Origin: Agapetus fuscipes
Lineage: Eukaryota; Arthropoda; Insecta; Trichoptera; Glossosomatidae
Assembly (NCBI GenBank): GCA_951799405.1
Contig: OX637344.1
Location: forward strand, 17,608,001 to 17,672,000
DNA: 64,000 bases
Reading direction: 5' to 3'
In this document: in pieces, positions 10,805 through 24,700 of the stretch
Layout of the letters: each line of letters begins with the position of its first letter
How positions within the stretch are numbered: the first letter of the stretch is position 1
The notes under the pieces: model-generated
What the model was told of the DNA's origin: nothing
The model's input: the letters and a program-made list of their open reading frames with translations, nothing else
Databases searched by the model: none
Program-made: the position numbers and the translations under genes

Positions 10805-12035
10805 AGAAGCACTTCACTTTTCAACACACAAAACGGACTTATTTTCTTTTAGTTTTTAACTTAAAAGAACATATAACTTTTCTGACTTTCTCTTGCAGTC
10901 TGTCATGTGGATTGGAGTTAGACTAAATGAAACTTGACTCTCTCTATGACCTAGAATATATTTGAAAGCACGGTGTCTATTTATATCTATGTATTGGCCG
11001 GGTGCCAGAGTAGTCACATTTGGGAAGCATGCTCTCTGAGAGACTATTGTCCAAATGTAAACATACACATTATAAATAGATGCTCATAAATGTGGGTTCA
11101 TCATTATTGATTATGTATTTTGGACAACAAAAATAAGTATGGACTTTTAATAATAATTGGACAATTTTATGAAGTGTCCTTTAGTGGCCCTAGAGTCACC
11201 CCAAGGGCTCTTGCATAATAAATCAAAACAATAAAGGCAGATTAAAATTTTTAAGGAAGACAAGATATTTTCTATGGATGAATATAAACAAAATTTTATA
11301 TAATAGCATTAAAAGTCAAGGATAATGTAGATTTTTAATGAATTTATAATTTGTATTATTTTTGGGCGCCATTATAATAGCATATTGACACAAGGTATTC
11401 TTGAATTAGAATATTTATTTACATGCCAATGATAAAATAAACTTCACTCCCATAAGACATCAGTGCTTTGAGGAGTCATAAGGTAAACATACCAAATAAA
11501 ATAAAAACCTTAAAAAACTCAATGTTATATTTTCATAGTAAAATTTAAAAACAATATTTACAATAAATTCTTAATTTTAATGATTGGTTTGGCACAAAAG
11601 ATATTATAGTTATACTTATAAATAAAAAAAATATTTTACAAAATTAAAAAAATAATACATTTTCAAACTTATTTCTCGGCTAGCAAAAAATACTTGCTTG
11701 TCTATTCTGCAACCTAGCAGTACGTCATATATTGTTACATTTTTTTTTAATAGAAGAAATTTAGTCCATAATTCCCTTTTCTTCATCCATTTTCAATTGC
11801 ATTAAACAGTGTTGCTACTGCAGGATTTTCAAGTACTTGAAAAAAGTTTCAAACTAAACAAGCATTGGCTATTTCTTTGTTTTTATTAACAAAATACTCT
11901 GAAGAACACTTGTAACTTCATGTTGAACAATTAAAAGTGATGTTACATAATACGAGTAGGTATAAAAGATGGCTGCTTTAGTTACAACTTTTGTCATGTT
12001 TATGTGATTAAAAATGTCATTTGTTGTACCTGTAT
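10805..12035. other. AT-rich intergenic region upstream of the LRR gene
   Basis: About 1.2 kb with no gene or well-formed repeat. A short LINE-like scrap (CACCCCAAGGGCTCTTG) lies near 11195. Confidence 0.4.
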
Positions 12036-12039
12036 GTTC

Positions 12040-12160
12040 CTTGACTTATAGGTTGGTATGTAGCCGACCACCCATGCTGTAGAAAATGGTTCACTTTGTC
12101 AATGTCACCCCTGTTTCAGGTAAAGTAGGCTGGTTTATGTTAATTTGAGATTTTAATTTT
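12040..12160 (+). mobile_element. SINE-C 5' part
   Basis: Starts TTCCTTGACTTATAGGTTGG and stops after the middle of the element. A second copy begins immediately downstream in the same direction. Confidence 0.6.
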
Positions 12161-12164
12161 TAGG

Positions 12165-12405
12165 TTTGTATGCGGCTGACCACCCATGCTGTAAAAATGG
12201 TTCACTTTGCCAATGTCACCCCTGTCTCAGGGAAGGATGGCAAGAGTTGCAGGGTGTATGTCCATTTGAGATTTGGTTTTTATGTTGTAGGGTCACATGC
12301 GGCATGTACAATCGCGAACTTATATTATGTGTTTGCCTATGAAAATGCTTATAATGTGAATGCTCAACGTTACATATCTTTGAAACTTAGATTAGATTAG
12401 GTTAT
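12165..12405 (+). mobile_element. SINE-C copy with open 75-codon frame
   Basis: Frame from 12170 starts MRLTTHAVKMVHFANVTPVS and stays open to the tail at KLRLD. One of the four best-preserved copies. Confidence 0.7.
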
Positions 12406-12655
12406 TTTAAGCCATGTAAGTGTGTAGCAATAGAGTTCATTTGAGGTAACAATGTTTTTCAGAGCTGCTGTACAGCCATGCACAGGTTGGGTCACGTAAA
12501 AAGAACGCTAGCAGTCAAGCAGCGCAAACGATTTATCCGTTCATTTGATATTTGGGCAAATGTACACATGCGCCAACACATCCCCTCCACTTATTCTCAG
12601 CGTTCTTTTTACATGACGCGATCTGTACACAAAGCACGTGCTATATTTGGTGTGT

Positions 12656-12785
12656 CTATGACTGCTCAGATTCCGGGGAATGGTTTTCCTGGTTGAGACT
12701 CTTCTTCAGCTCCTTGCTCTTCATCTTCCCCTGCCGGGTTTTGTACATCTTGTATTCGTCGCAGCATTTCACCGTGATGATGTTC
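12656..12785 (-). CDS. BEN gene exon 7 (last)
   Basis: Follows acceptor TTTTACAG and reads NIITVKCCDEYKMYKTRQGK, finishing the BEN fold, then a charged tail ending ESEQS and TAG. Confidence 0.85.
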
Positions 12786-15700
12786 CTGTAAAACATCACA
12801 AAATAAATATCTCACAACTGATAATTAAAAGGATAATTAAACTATAAATCATTTGAATTTTGCATTATAATTCTTTAAAAATCCTTCAAACGTTATTAAT
12901 TCTGTTCTAAATCTAAAATGCTTACAAACGCAACTAAGTTACACATATAGTGTAACTTCTTGCCGCATTATCCCCGAAGTGTTTCGCATGTGGCGAGTGG
13001 AACCTATTTATTTTTACAGGTAAGGGGGCTGGCCTTACGCCATCCACTTCAATTGAAGTGGGGGTTTCCCAGCTCCCGAGGGGGCTGGTATTTCTTGTGA
13101 AGGCTTATTAAACCTTGCCGGTATTTTATTTTGGGGTTTGAAATACGCACCGAAACAGGAAATCATTTCTGACACCCTCGGCGGGATTTGAACCCGAGCT
13201 CACGGCACGGAACGTAAGCACTCTACCAACTGAGCTATCGACCGGACTACAGGTAACTTATAATGATGATTGTTTTAGCTGTGCCTAACACCTGATATTG
13301 TGATGTCTGTATTGCCTCTGACGAAGGGTTAATGGAATGTCAACAGCATAGTATCTGTACCCTTAGTACGAGTTGCAAAACTTGAGAAAAGTAAAGTTTA
13401 CGGAAAATATTAAAGCGTGATTTCTCCCAAAATCTGCCATTTTTGTTTCTTACACTTTGTGGTCTTAGCAAAAGAGTTACTGTGATGAAGAAAATCAAGT
13501 TCAAACAAATAAAAACGGCAGATTTTGGGGGGAAATCACTCTTTAATAATTGCCGTAAACTTTACATTACCTACTCAAGTTTTGCAACTCGTACTAAGGG
13601 TACTGCTCATTTACAAGTATGGAAATGTTTAGTTGATGTGTTTGCCAAGGAGTATTTCTGATTTCAGGCAAAACTTGAAGCCAAAATTTGAATACGACAC
13701 AAAGCCAAGAAATATGTATAATAAATTGTAGCTATAATAATTATATTTGAATGATTTATTTCGTGAGCGCTGTTTTTGTGTGTGCATCTTCTTGTTCCTT
13801 GACTTATAGGTTGGTATAAGGCTGACCACCCACACTGTAAAAAATTGTTCACTTTGCCAATGTCACCCTTGTTTCAGGGAAGGTCGGCAAGAGTTTCCGG
13901 CCTCATGTTAAATTCAGATTGGGTTTTTATATTGTAGGTCCACATGTGGCATGTGTAAGTGCAACCTTATACATGTCTGCTTGTGGGAATGCATTTAATC
14001 TGAATCTTAAATGATATATATCGTTGCTACTCAGATTTAGATCTAGAAAGAATGGACAATGACGGATGTACAAAAAGAGTCTACAAGGAGAATATCAAAT
14101 GTAAGAATTGATTGTTTAAATAACTGATGTTGGAGATGAGTACAACATAAAAAGTGATAAAAAAATAATAGCATACATTTTTTTTTAAGAAATCCTGTGC
14201 GGGAGACTTCCTAGATTCTAGAGACTCTAGGGGTCTATGACACTTGTTGTAGTGCCGCAGAGGTTGTACGAGCATGGTTGTCACTACAAAGCGCCAATAC
14301 TCAAGCAAGATCTAGTTGCTGTAAGGCTGGACCTTTAGTGACCGGTCTAAAGGCTTTATGATTTTTTTCAACCCAGCAAAGAGCTCATTTGAAAATATAA
14401 ATGGTATATTTTTTGTGCTCCGCCGGGACCTGAATCCACAACCTTCCATTTACGAGTCCAAAGTGTTGCCACGGGACTACGGACCGGTCCAAGTAGCCAA
14501 CGACACGCGGTGTACCTGAGCGGTCACCCATCCAAGTAGCATCCGCGCCCAATGTTGCTTAACTTCGGTGATCTGATGAGAACCGGTGCTTTTAACATGG
14601 TATCGTCGTTGACGTGAAGAGAGTGATAAATGTCGAGGGGGCGAAAGAAGTGGCAGGAGACGCATTAGCAGAGGTATTGGCTACATACTTGACGAGGCTC
14701 TCGTGCACCCTGCAGAACTTGGTGACTGTCATGATAATGTCGGCGACCTTCCTGGCGTCCAGCTGCAGCTTGGCCGGCTTCCCGGAGAAGGCCGGCGAGC
14801 TCTTGCCTGTCATGGAGTGTGTGGCCAGGGTCCTGCAAATATACAACACCAGCTTACAGATCAGTCGACAACTCAACGATCTGATTAGACCATTTTAATT
14901 TCTAATTTTTCTTTTCCAAATATCCTCACTTATACCCCCTCCTCTCGTCACAACAAGGGCAACTCCTTGAACGGCTCACATCCAATTCTTTGCAGTCGAC
15001 ATCAAAACAATGAGAACTTGGTATTTTCACGACTGATTCCTTTCCCAAACTGATCGCTTATGGAATGAGTTACTGGTGTCTGTGTTTCTATCCCAATTTA
15101 ACCTTACCCTTTTCATATCCAATATCAATCGCCATTTCCTCTCTGTGCCTCAAAACAAAGCAACGCCACGCACCACAGCACTGCGCAGCTAACGGCCCTG
15201 CAACTGGATAAGGACAACTGCCACATCACCAATACCTCAGCGGCCTATAACAAGTGTCATAGACCCCTAGAGTCCCTTGAATCTAGGGAGTCTCCCGCAC
15301 AGGCTTCCTTAAAAAAAAAAAAAAGCCTTCTGGTAGTTGGCTACTCAGTCAGGAGAGCACCTCCCAAACTTGTTCACTAACATCACGAATCGCGGCCTCC
15401 ACTTCTTGTGTCAAGATGCTCAGAGACACTTTGCTATTTACATTAAATTCCTTGAGCCCAATATTTGGTTAATTCTTTTATTTTATGTTTCTAATCTAAT
15501 CTAAGTTGCAAAGATATGTGGCATTGGGGATTCATATTATATGCATTTCAACAAGAAAACATGTATAAGTTTACTCTTGTACATGCCACATGTAAGCCTA
15601 CAACATAAACCTATAACCTCAAATGAACTTATACCCTGCAACTCTTGCTGATCTTCCCTGAAACAGGAGTGACATTGGCAAAGTGAACCATTTTCTACAG

Positions 15701-18700
15701 CATGGGTGGTCAGCCACAAGTCAAGAAACATATACAACAAGTTACATTTTTAAATTACAAATATTAATATTGTAAAATTTTGATTTAAAAAAATGTAATC
15801 TCTTGTGTATGTTCCTTGACTTATAAGTGGTATGCGGCTGACCCCCCATGCTGTAGAGCAGCGTTTTTCAACCTGTGGGTCGCGACCCCCTAGGGGGTCG
15901 CGGAGCCTCTGTAGGGGGGTCTCGAGAGGTCGAGAAAACTTCAGTTTTTTTATACAACATATAATTTGTGAGATTTAAATAAAAGTTCGATAAGAGTTAA
16001 AATTATTATATTAAATTAAATATATTAAAAAAAGGGTAGGGGGGTCGCAAAATATTTTTTGATACTAGGGGGGTCGTGTCTTGAAAAAGGTTGAAAAACA
16101 CTGCTGTAGAGAATGGTTCACTTTGCCAGTTTTTCACCACCTTTTCACCACCCCTGTTTTAGGGAAGGTCCGCAGGAGTTGCAGGGTGTATATTCATTTG
16201 AGATTTGGATTTTTATATTGTAGGACTACATGCGGCATGTTTAAGCGCGAACTTAAACATGTCTGTTTTGTGAAAATGTATATAATGTGAATCTCTTATA
16301 TTTTGCAACTTAGATTAGATTAGAATATGTAAACACATCAAAACAAATGAAGAATACAAAATTCTTATTTAATAATTTTATAAACCCCCATTACAGATCA
16401 ACGGTCATTTCACGGTTTTAAATCTAACTTAGATTCGATTACGTATAGTATTGGCGGACAAACTACGCTGGATTGTGTGAAAGCTTGCTCCCCTGCACCG
16501 AGTGACTTCTGATCCAGCGTGGGACCAGGTTGTGTGTAAAGGGGCTCACCTCCTAGGGAATATGGCCATGAGCAGTTGCCTGGTAGTGTGGGGTAGGAGT
16601 TCCACTTCCTATACAGGCTGTGTGTAAAGGGGCTCACCTCCTAGGGAATATGGCCATGAGCAGTTGCCTGGTAGTGTGGGTGTAGGAGTTCCACTTCCTA
16701 TACAGGCTGTGTGTAAAGGGGCTCACCTCCTAGGGAATATGGCCATGAGCAGTTGCCTGGTAGTGTGGGTGTAGGAGTTCCACTTCCTATACAGGCTGTG
16801 TGTAAAGGGGCTCACCTCCTAGGGAATATGGCCATGAGCAGTTGCCTGGTAGTGTGGGGTAGGAGTTCCACTTCCTATACAGGCTGTGTGTAAAGGGGCT
16901 CACCTCCTAGGGAATATGGCCATGAGCAGTTGCCTGGTAGTGTGGGTGTAGGAGTTCCACTTCCTATACAGGCTGTGTGTAAAGGGGCTCACCTCCTAGG
17001 GAATATGGCCATGAGCAGTTGCCTGGTAGTGTGGGTGTAGGAGTTCCACTTCCTATACAGGCTGTGTGTAAAGGGGCTCACCTCCTAGGGAATATGGCCA
17101 TGAGCAGTTGCCTGGTAGTGTGGGGTAGGAGTTCCACTTCCTATACAGGCTGTGTGTAAATGGGCTCACCTCCTAGGGAATATGGCCATGAGCAGTTGCC
17201 TGGTAGTGTGGGTGTAGGAGTTCCACTTCCTATACAGGCTGTGTGTAAATGGGCTCACCTCCTAGGGAATATGGCCATGAGCAGTTGCCTGGTAGTGTGG
17301 GTGTAGGAGTTCCACTTCCTATACCGGTTGTGTGTAAAGGGGCTCACCTCCTAGGGAATATGGCCATGAGCAGTTGTCTGGTAGCCTGGGTGTATTGGTT
17401 CCACTTGATCTGTCTGTAGATGTGGCTCGGCACAAATGTTTTCCCACTTCCTATAGGCACCTGCAAGACAACAACAATCCTATAATCTCAACCCTTTCAA
17501 TAAGTGTAAATATTAGCTTCATTTATTTGGCGAGTGCTGTTTTTGTGAGAATCACACCTGAAGAGTCCTCTGCAAACTTGATCGCTGCTATAGAACGTAA
17601 CAATCACACAAGCAATACCCAGTTTCTGTGGGGCTGGACGGACCTTTGGTGACCGGTTTTGGTAAGGCATATAATTTTTTTTACCCAGCTAAGAGCATAT
17701 TTTGAAAATTAAATGATATTTTTTTGTGCTCGCTGGAAATTGAAATCATGACCTTTAAAATACAAATTTGTAGTGTTAAGGTTATACGAGAGTTTAAGAA
17801 GATTATTAATATCGGGACTAAAGAACCTCTTTAATTGTTTTATGAAACTAAAATCGTAATTTTATGTCAAATAACTTTGACTCATCATGATTAGATGGCG
17901 TTACTCCCCAGCGTTTTAGTTTTTATAAACTTTTGGATAAACGCTATGGTTGTGTAAACGCTTTTAGAATTCACCGGTAGAGCTTAGAAACTTTTCTTAG
18001 CCATTTTGTGTTTCTTTTTCATAATACATCAAAAAAATCCTGACTTTAATTAAAAGCAATAAGTTGTACATTTTTAAAATAAAAGTATTTACTTTATTTC
18101 GAAATAAATTAATTTATTATTTGTTACACATTTCATTTTTCACAAAATTGTATAGAAAGTAACACAACGCTCCTTGAGAGCGTTTTACTTTTTATATAAT
18201 TAATTGTGAATCTTCAGATAAAAGATTCAGCACACATAATAGTGTTGTATGAGTGTTGTACACAAACTTTAACAATTTATTGCATCTTGAATACAAACAC
18301 GGATTTGTGTGCAGAGCATTATTTTTATTTACCAGTGCGACGTTCTGCTGTTCTGCCCTGCTTACCAAAAAGGAAGTATCTGCAAAATATTTGTTTTGAG
18401 ATAATCTACTTCAAACTTGAGTTTGTTGGGCTAACTTATTTAAATTTAAAGATTTCAGTTTCAATTTTTTACCATGGTTTTTGTGAGTGACCTTTTACGT
18501 ATAACTATTAAAAAATATGAAAATAAATTAAAAATTCATAAAATTATAACACTTACTGCTTTTTGGTTATAAGAAAAACTAAGCATAAAAGCAGTAAGTG
18601 ACAGATACTACTTTTTTTCTTAGCAAATGTACAATTAAAGAGGCAGTAAGTGCTTTATTTCTGCTTAAAGTGATTTTTATAGCAATGAAACAAAGCAGGT

Positions 18701-21700
18701 TAACTTAAATAATTTACTTATCTAATCTAAGCTGCAGAGATTTTTATCAATTCTAATCTAATCTAATGTAAGTTGCAAAGATATGTTACATTGGAGATTC
18801 ACATTACATGCATTCTCACAACCAGACACGTCCAAGTTTGCGCTTGCACATGCCTCATGTGAACCTACAACATAAAAACCAAATCTCAAATGGACATACA
18901 CCCTGCAACTCTTGCCGTCCTTCCCTGAGACAGGGGTGATATTGGCAAATTGAACCATTTTTACAGCATGGGTGGTCAGCCGCATACCAACCTTTAAGTC
19001 AAGGAACATACACGACAATTTAAATTGACTTGAAATTGAAATTGAATTGAAAGTTGACTCAATATCTTAACAAATTTGAAATTCTGGATACCAATCAATA
19101 TGGATTTCAGAAGGGTAGGAGTACAGAAATTCTACTTCAAAGTTTTTCCAATCATATTAATAACGAATTAAACAATAAAAAACATGTATTAGTATTATTC
19201 ATTGACTTCTCCAAGGCTTTTGATACAATTGATCACTTAAAATTGCTTAGATACTTAGATGTCATAGGGATTAGAGGCCCAGTTTTACATCTCTTTGAAA
19301 ATTACCTCTCTAACAGAACCATGACTGTTAATATTGATGGATCTAAAAGTGAAATTAAGAACATCAGTGCTGGGGTCCCGCAAGGATCTGTTTTAGGCCC
19401 TATATTATATATAATTTATGTATCTTTTATTAAATATATTTTCTCAAATGTAAAATATTATGTATATGCGGATGATACTGCACTTGTCATATCTAGTGAG
19501 AATTTAGATGAATGTAACACAATGTTACAAAATGATTTTGATAAACTGCAGAATTGGTGTCATGATGCAGGTCTTTTAATTAATTAAAAAAAAACTAAAA
19601 TTATGCATATTAGATCCCCTCATGCTAGAATTAGTACTGTGCCAACCATAAAAGCCCATAATTATGAATGCCTTCATGTCACCAATAATTGTAGAACTTG
19701 TTTATGTGAAAATATTGACATTGTAAGCGATTATACTTATCTAGGAGTAACAATTGACTGTTTCTTCAAGTGGGACACACATACTTCAAAAACGTGCAAA
19801 CGACTGAGATCTGTTGTTGGACAATTATATAAGTTAAAGTTTATATTGCCGCTCCCTACATTAAGATTGGTATATTTATCGCTTGCCGAGTCCATTATAA
19901 GATACGGCCTCACTGCATGGGGACATTCTTGCGCCACCAATATTAAAAATGTACAAAATGTTCAAAATGCTCTCTTAAAATTAATTGCTCCCATAAATGT
20001 GTATAACCAAAGGCAGAATATACCATTTTTATTCCAATCATTAAATGTCTTGCCTATTAAGGGTATACTATGGAACATAATTATATGTCAACAATTGTTT
20101 AATGATAAATATAAAAATAAACTAGAGCATGTGTACCAAACAAGATTTACATCTAATGAAGGACTAGTTGTGCCAAGAATTAATAACAAATATGGACAAA
20201 GAACGTTGGATTACCTTGTGCCAAAAATATTTAATTTGTTGCCAAAGGACTTTAAAAAGGAATCTACAAACATTAATAAAATTATAATATCTTTGAAGAT
20301 TTGGCTGGGAGAAAGAACTTTTTTATATTAATTACCTTAACTATATTTGTGTTTTTACTCTACTCTTGTCTCCTAATTTTAACTTTAATTTACTTTTTAT
20401 TTCAAACTAGCACTAAATACTAAGACTTATATTTTTTAATTTGATTGTTGCACCCGATGACAAACTGAAATTTTTTGGTTTATCGGGACAAAAATGTTTA
20501 ATTTTTAAGATTTATATTTCTTGTAAAAATTGTTTATGAAATAAAAAAAAAAAAAAAAAAAAATAATCATTTCTATGGACATCAAAACTAAAACAAATTC
20601 CAATTTTATAAACCCAAGCCGCCAACATTACAGATCAACCGCCATTTCTATCTTTCCTTACATACTTCTTTCATTTCCTCCAGTCTTTGGTAAAGGTTTA
20701 TGAATTTTTCATCTCAGCGAAGAGCAAATTTGAAAATATAAATGGTATATTTTTTGTGCTCCGCCGGGATTCGAACCCACGCCCTTCCATTCTTGCCACA
20801 TATACTTTCTTCGTCAGTCTTTCCTCATTCATTCTCTCCATATGCTCAAACCATCGAGTATGTAGTAGTTATGTAATATTATATAGAAAGAAGTACTTAA
20901 GCAAAATATTTTTTTTTTTGAGATACGAGGTTTTGAAAGTAAGGCGACGATATTCTGACACCGCGAAATAATTTATGTTTTGCCAATGAATCTTTCTAGT
21001 GGAATACCTGTATATACGTATTTTACTAAACCACAGCCACTCGTGCATTTCCGTCGATATACGAAGATATACGAGTATACCCGAAGTGTAAAATTCTCGT
21101 AACTATAGGAAATAGACCGCATGCGAAAAATGTATCGAATCTTAAACAGCATCTCGAGCTGGCGTTTTGGTTTTCATGCATTTTTGTACCTGTTTGGTCC
21201 AGTTTTAACGTAAACGCTTGAACTCCGTTACACCTAAATTTCGGACTCATGATTTTTTGGAATGTTTTTTGGTCAAAAACGGAGGAGATATTATATTTAA
21301 AGCCAGTTCACGAATCCGCCACAGTTTATCCGTGGCGCCAAAGACTGGATCATTTTTTGTATGAAAATCTTTCTTTTTCCATTATTAATTATAAATTAGA
21401 GGAGAAAAAATAAAACAAGTAATGCATTGAAAACATAAAAAATATCACTTCAAATCCTAAAAGGAAAATAAACCATTAAAAGACGAATTTAGCTACAATA
21501 TCGTATGCAAAATTTGGGTACTTTTTAAATAATCATAAAAAATCAATGAAAAGTAAAAAAAAACAACTAACAAGTAGAAAAAATAAAACTAATCAAAATG
21601 AATGTTTTGAAATAAAAAAAAGTTAGGATTTATTCATAAGAACAGTGGAAATCTCCATTTAAGGTATCTCCGTAAATAAAATTATTTTGAATTGGTATTT

Positions 21701-24700
21701 TATGGAAAAAAATACCTTATTTTATGTGTTAATTTAAACTGGAGAAAAAATACTGCCTTACCATTCAAAATATGGGTTATTTCGGTCATCAAAGTTGGGC
21801 GCGCTGACCTCAGTCACCTTTTAAACATCTGTGTCGTTTTATTATTCATTCAGGGGAAAAAGACTAAAGGATCCCGAAGGACATTGAGGTGACAGAATGT
21901 GCATTAGAGAAAAAATGGTTTAACAAAAGCACCAAATGCCTATTTCTTGCCACAGCATCTTAAGTAAAGATAGCCATGATGATTGCCTATCTTCATTAGA
22001 ATTGGAACAATTTGTAGCTTACATGAAGCAATATAAAATGTTTTAGTCTTTACCATGTCAGGCATGTCTTCTTGTGTTGCCAGGATCGCCGAGTTATCAG
22101 CAGATGGTCCCAAGGTCATGTGTCCCGGAAGCTGACTGGTGTTGCCTGTATGGCGCTGAACAAGCAACGCAGAACCTGGACTGCCAGCATTCTCCAATGG
22201 TGAATTGTTTGAATGTCTGTTGGCATCTCTCAACACAGCTCCATCACCTTCATTCTCCTGACCTTGGAAATTGGGATCGTATATTTCATCTATAACGTAC
22301 TCTCTATGAGCCTGATTCATGTGATCATTTGGATTTGGCGCTTGCATATGATTGACGGTAGCCTGCAACGATTCTATTTGACTCCTCAAGTTGTCAATTG
22401 TTTTGTGTAGATAATCTATTTCACTGCTTAATGCCGCTTGGTTCTTGGTTAGCAGTTCTATTCTTGTGTCGTTTGCCAGTTCCGTTTGTGTTTGTTGATC
22501 AAATGTCATTGGAGGGACGTGGAGTCTTTGTTGCAGTGGATTGTGTGCGTGCATTTGTTCACTTTGTGGCAATTCCATCATTGCTTGTCCATAAGATCTC
22601 TTTCTAGTTGCATAAACTGGAGTATTTCTTACAGAATGATGGCTGATATCGTTGCTGTAAGTTCTGGGTGGTTCCATGCTCATTGAATCTCTGTTTGAAT
22701 AGGTCATGTTTGCATGCAGCACCTTGGCTCTCTTCTTGCTCGAGTATACGGGATTGATTGTGAGGTTTTCGTTCCTTGCAACTTCTTTGTTGAGCAGATA
22801 GTTAGTGATGGGCTTTTGCATGTTTATGTGCTGCATTTTATAATTGTTAACTTTCTGTTGGGATCTGTCACCGGTGATGCTCTGAAAAATTTGAAATCAA
22901 AATTGATTACATTTATATTTTTAATGCGCCATTACATTTCAGGGACCTATAGAGGGGCATCATCTGAGGTTCAAAAATGAATAAAAGCCTTGTCATACTT
23001 AGGGGCCGTCCATAAATTACGTCATCGATTTTGGCCGATTTTCGACCCCCACCCCCTTACAATCATCCTATGGTCATTATCTAATGACCCCCCCTCCCCC
23101 TCTTGCTGTAATAATGGATGAGCTTAATAATTAATAATGTTATATTACTTACATAATATATTGTATATTTTGTAGAAATTGGTATTTACAAGAACGACGT
23201 CTCTTTTGGTACTCATACATCATTTGCCATCATCTGCAGACCAGACTCCCCCCCCCTTAATGCGAATGACGTAATATATGGACAGCCCCTTAGTATAGCA
23301 GCAATTGGTAAATAAGGAAAGATAGTTGAGATAAACTGTGATTGGCTTTTGCCAATGTCATCCCTGTTTCAGGGAAGATCGGTAGGAGTTGAAGGGTGTA
23401 TGTTGATTTGAGATTCGTGTTTTAATATTGTAAGTCCACACGCGGCATGTTTAAGCGTGAACTTATACGTGCCTGCTTGTGAAAATGCATGTAATGTGAA
23501 TCCCCAATGTGTCATATCTTGGCAACTTAAGATTAGATTAGATTGGATCTGAGTTTCAAAAATAAATGAAAGCATTGTCATACTTAGTAAAGCAGCAATT
23601 GATAAATAAGAAAAGATAGTTGAGACAAACTGTGATTGGCTTTTAAAGTCGAAGCTTCTATAAATTAGGAAGCTGCTGTTTGAATACAGATCATTTATAT
23701 TTTCATTGATTGCCCAGGCTTTAACTTTGTAATCATCATATACATAAATGAAGCAATTTTGTTTTTTGACTGCTGTGGGTATATATCACACGCTTAATCA
23801 TAAAGAGAAATAACTCAAAAAATAAGAATGTTGGAAATCACGTTTGAAGTTCAGACAACCAGTACAACTTGTATGGGATGAAAAAGGCGACCGATGTTTT
23901 CAAATTGAACGGCTGTCGAATTCTACCTATTCTTCTCAATTGTTCTTGCATTTTATTACAAAATCTCAATTTTCCCAATTTTTGAGTTATTGCTCTTTAT
24001 TATTAAGCGTGCAATACAATTAATTTTCCATAATTGGTTCGCAAACTGTTTGCATCGTAGGGTGTCTAATTAATAATAAGTGGTCCTGATATAGAATTAG
24101 TTGTTGAGGATGGCATCATGTGAGTCTGGTATGTCTGGCCATTTCTTTGGAATTGTTTGTTGTATTGAATGTTCTCGACAGCACTGTCGCGAACTTGAAA
24201 TACGTATGTGCGCACCGTGCGCACACATACATCGTACTATGAAATCAAAGTGACTAAACATACCTAGACACGTAAGACAGAACCATCTGGAAGTGATGGT
24301 GATTGTGTTTGTACGTAATGTTCTGGTGGGAGAATAATGTAGAGAATACAAGAAAGACCCCTCTGGGACTAAAATGGTACATAGAGTTGAGTCGCACAGA
24401 GCAATTTGCTGCGAAATACAAATAAACAGTGATTGTCAAATTGTGAAAAATAAATTCTGTAAAAATAAGTTATTGCATTTTTAATTAAAAGAACCCAGCA
24501 GAAAACATAACAACTGATATGTTTGCTATCTTACATGATCTCCATCAGAGTCAGCATTGTTGGAGCCAGGATTCCAGTCAGAGTCGCTGGGAGAGAAGTC
24601 GCTGCCTGACTCTGATATCTGCGAGTACACGTCTATCTTAGGAGTCACTTGCTGCAACAACAGAAACAAAAGAGCAAATTTGAATTTCTGTTTTTACTTC

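Larger units (their letters stand above)
22965..23645. repeat. Direct duplication of about 95 bp around a SINE-C
   Basis: Copy 1 (22965-23000 plus 23290-23350) and copy 2 (23548-23645) share GTCATACTTAG, GCAGCAATTG and ACTGTGATTGGCTTTT. Copy 1 is interrupted by a MITE and copy 2 is not. Confidence 0.8.

Noticed and set aside
16410..16637. 75-codon minus-strand frame at the end of the BEN array
   Set aside because: It starts inside a repeat unit in the wrong place for a spliced exon and runs into unrelated sequence.
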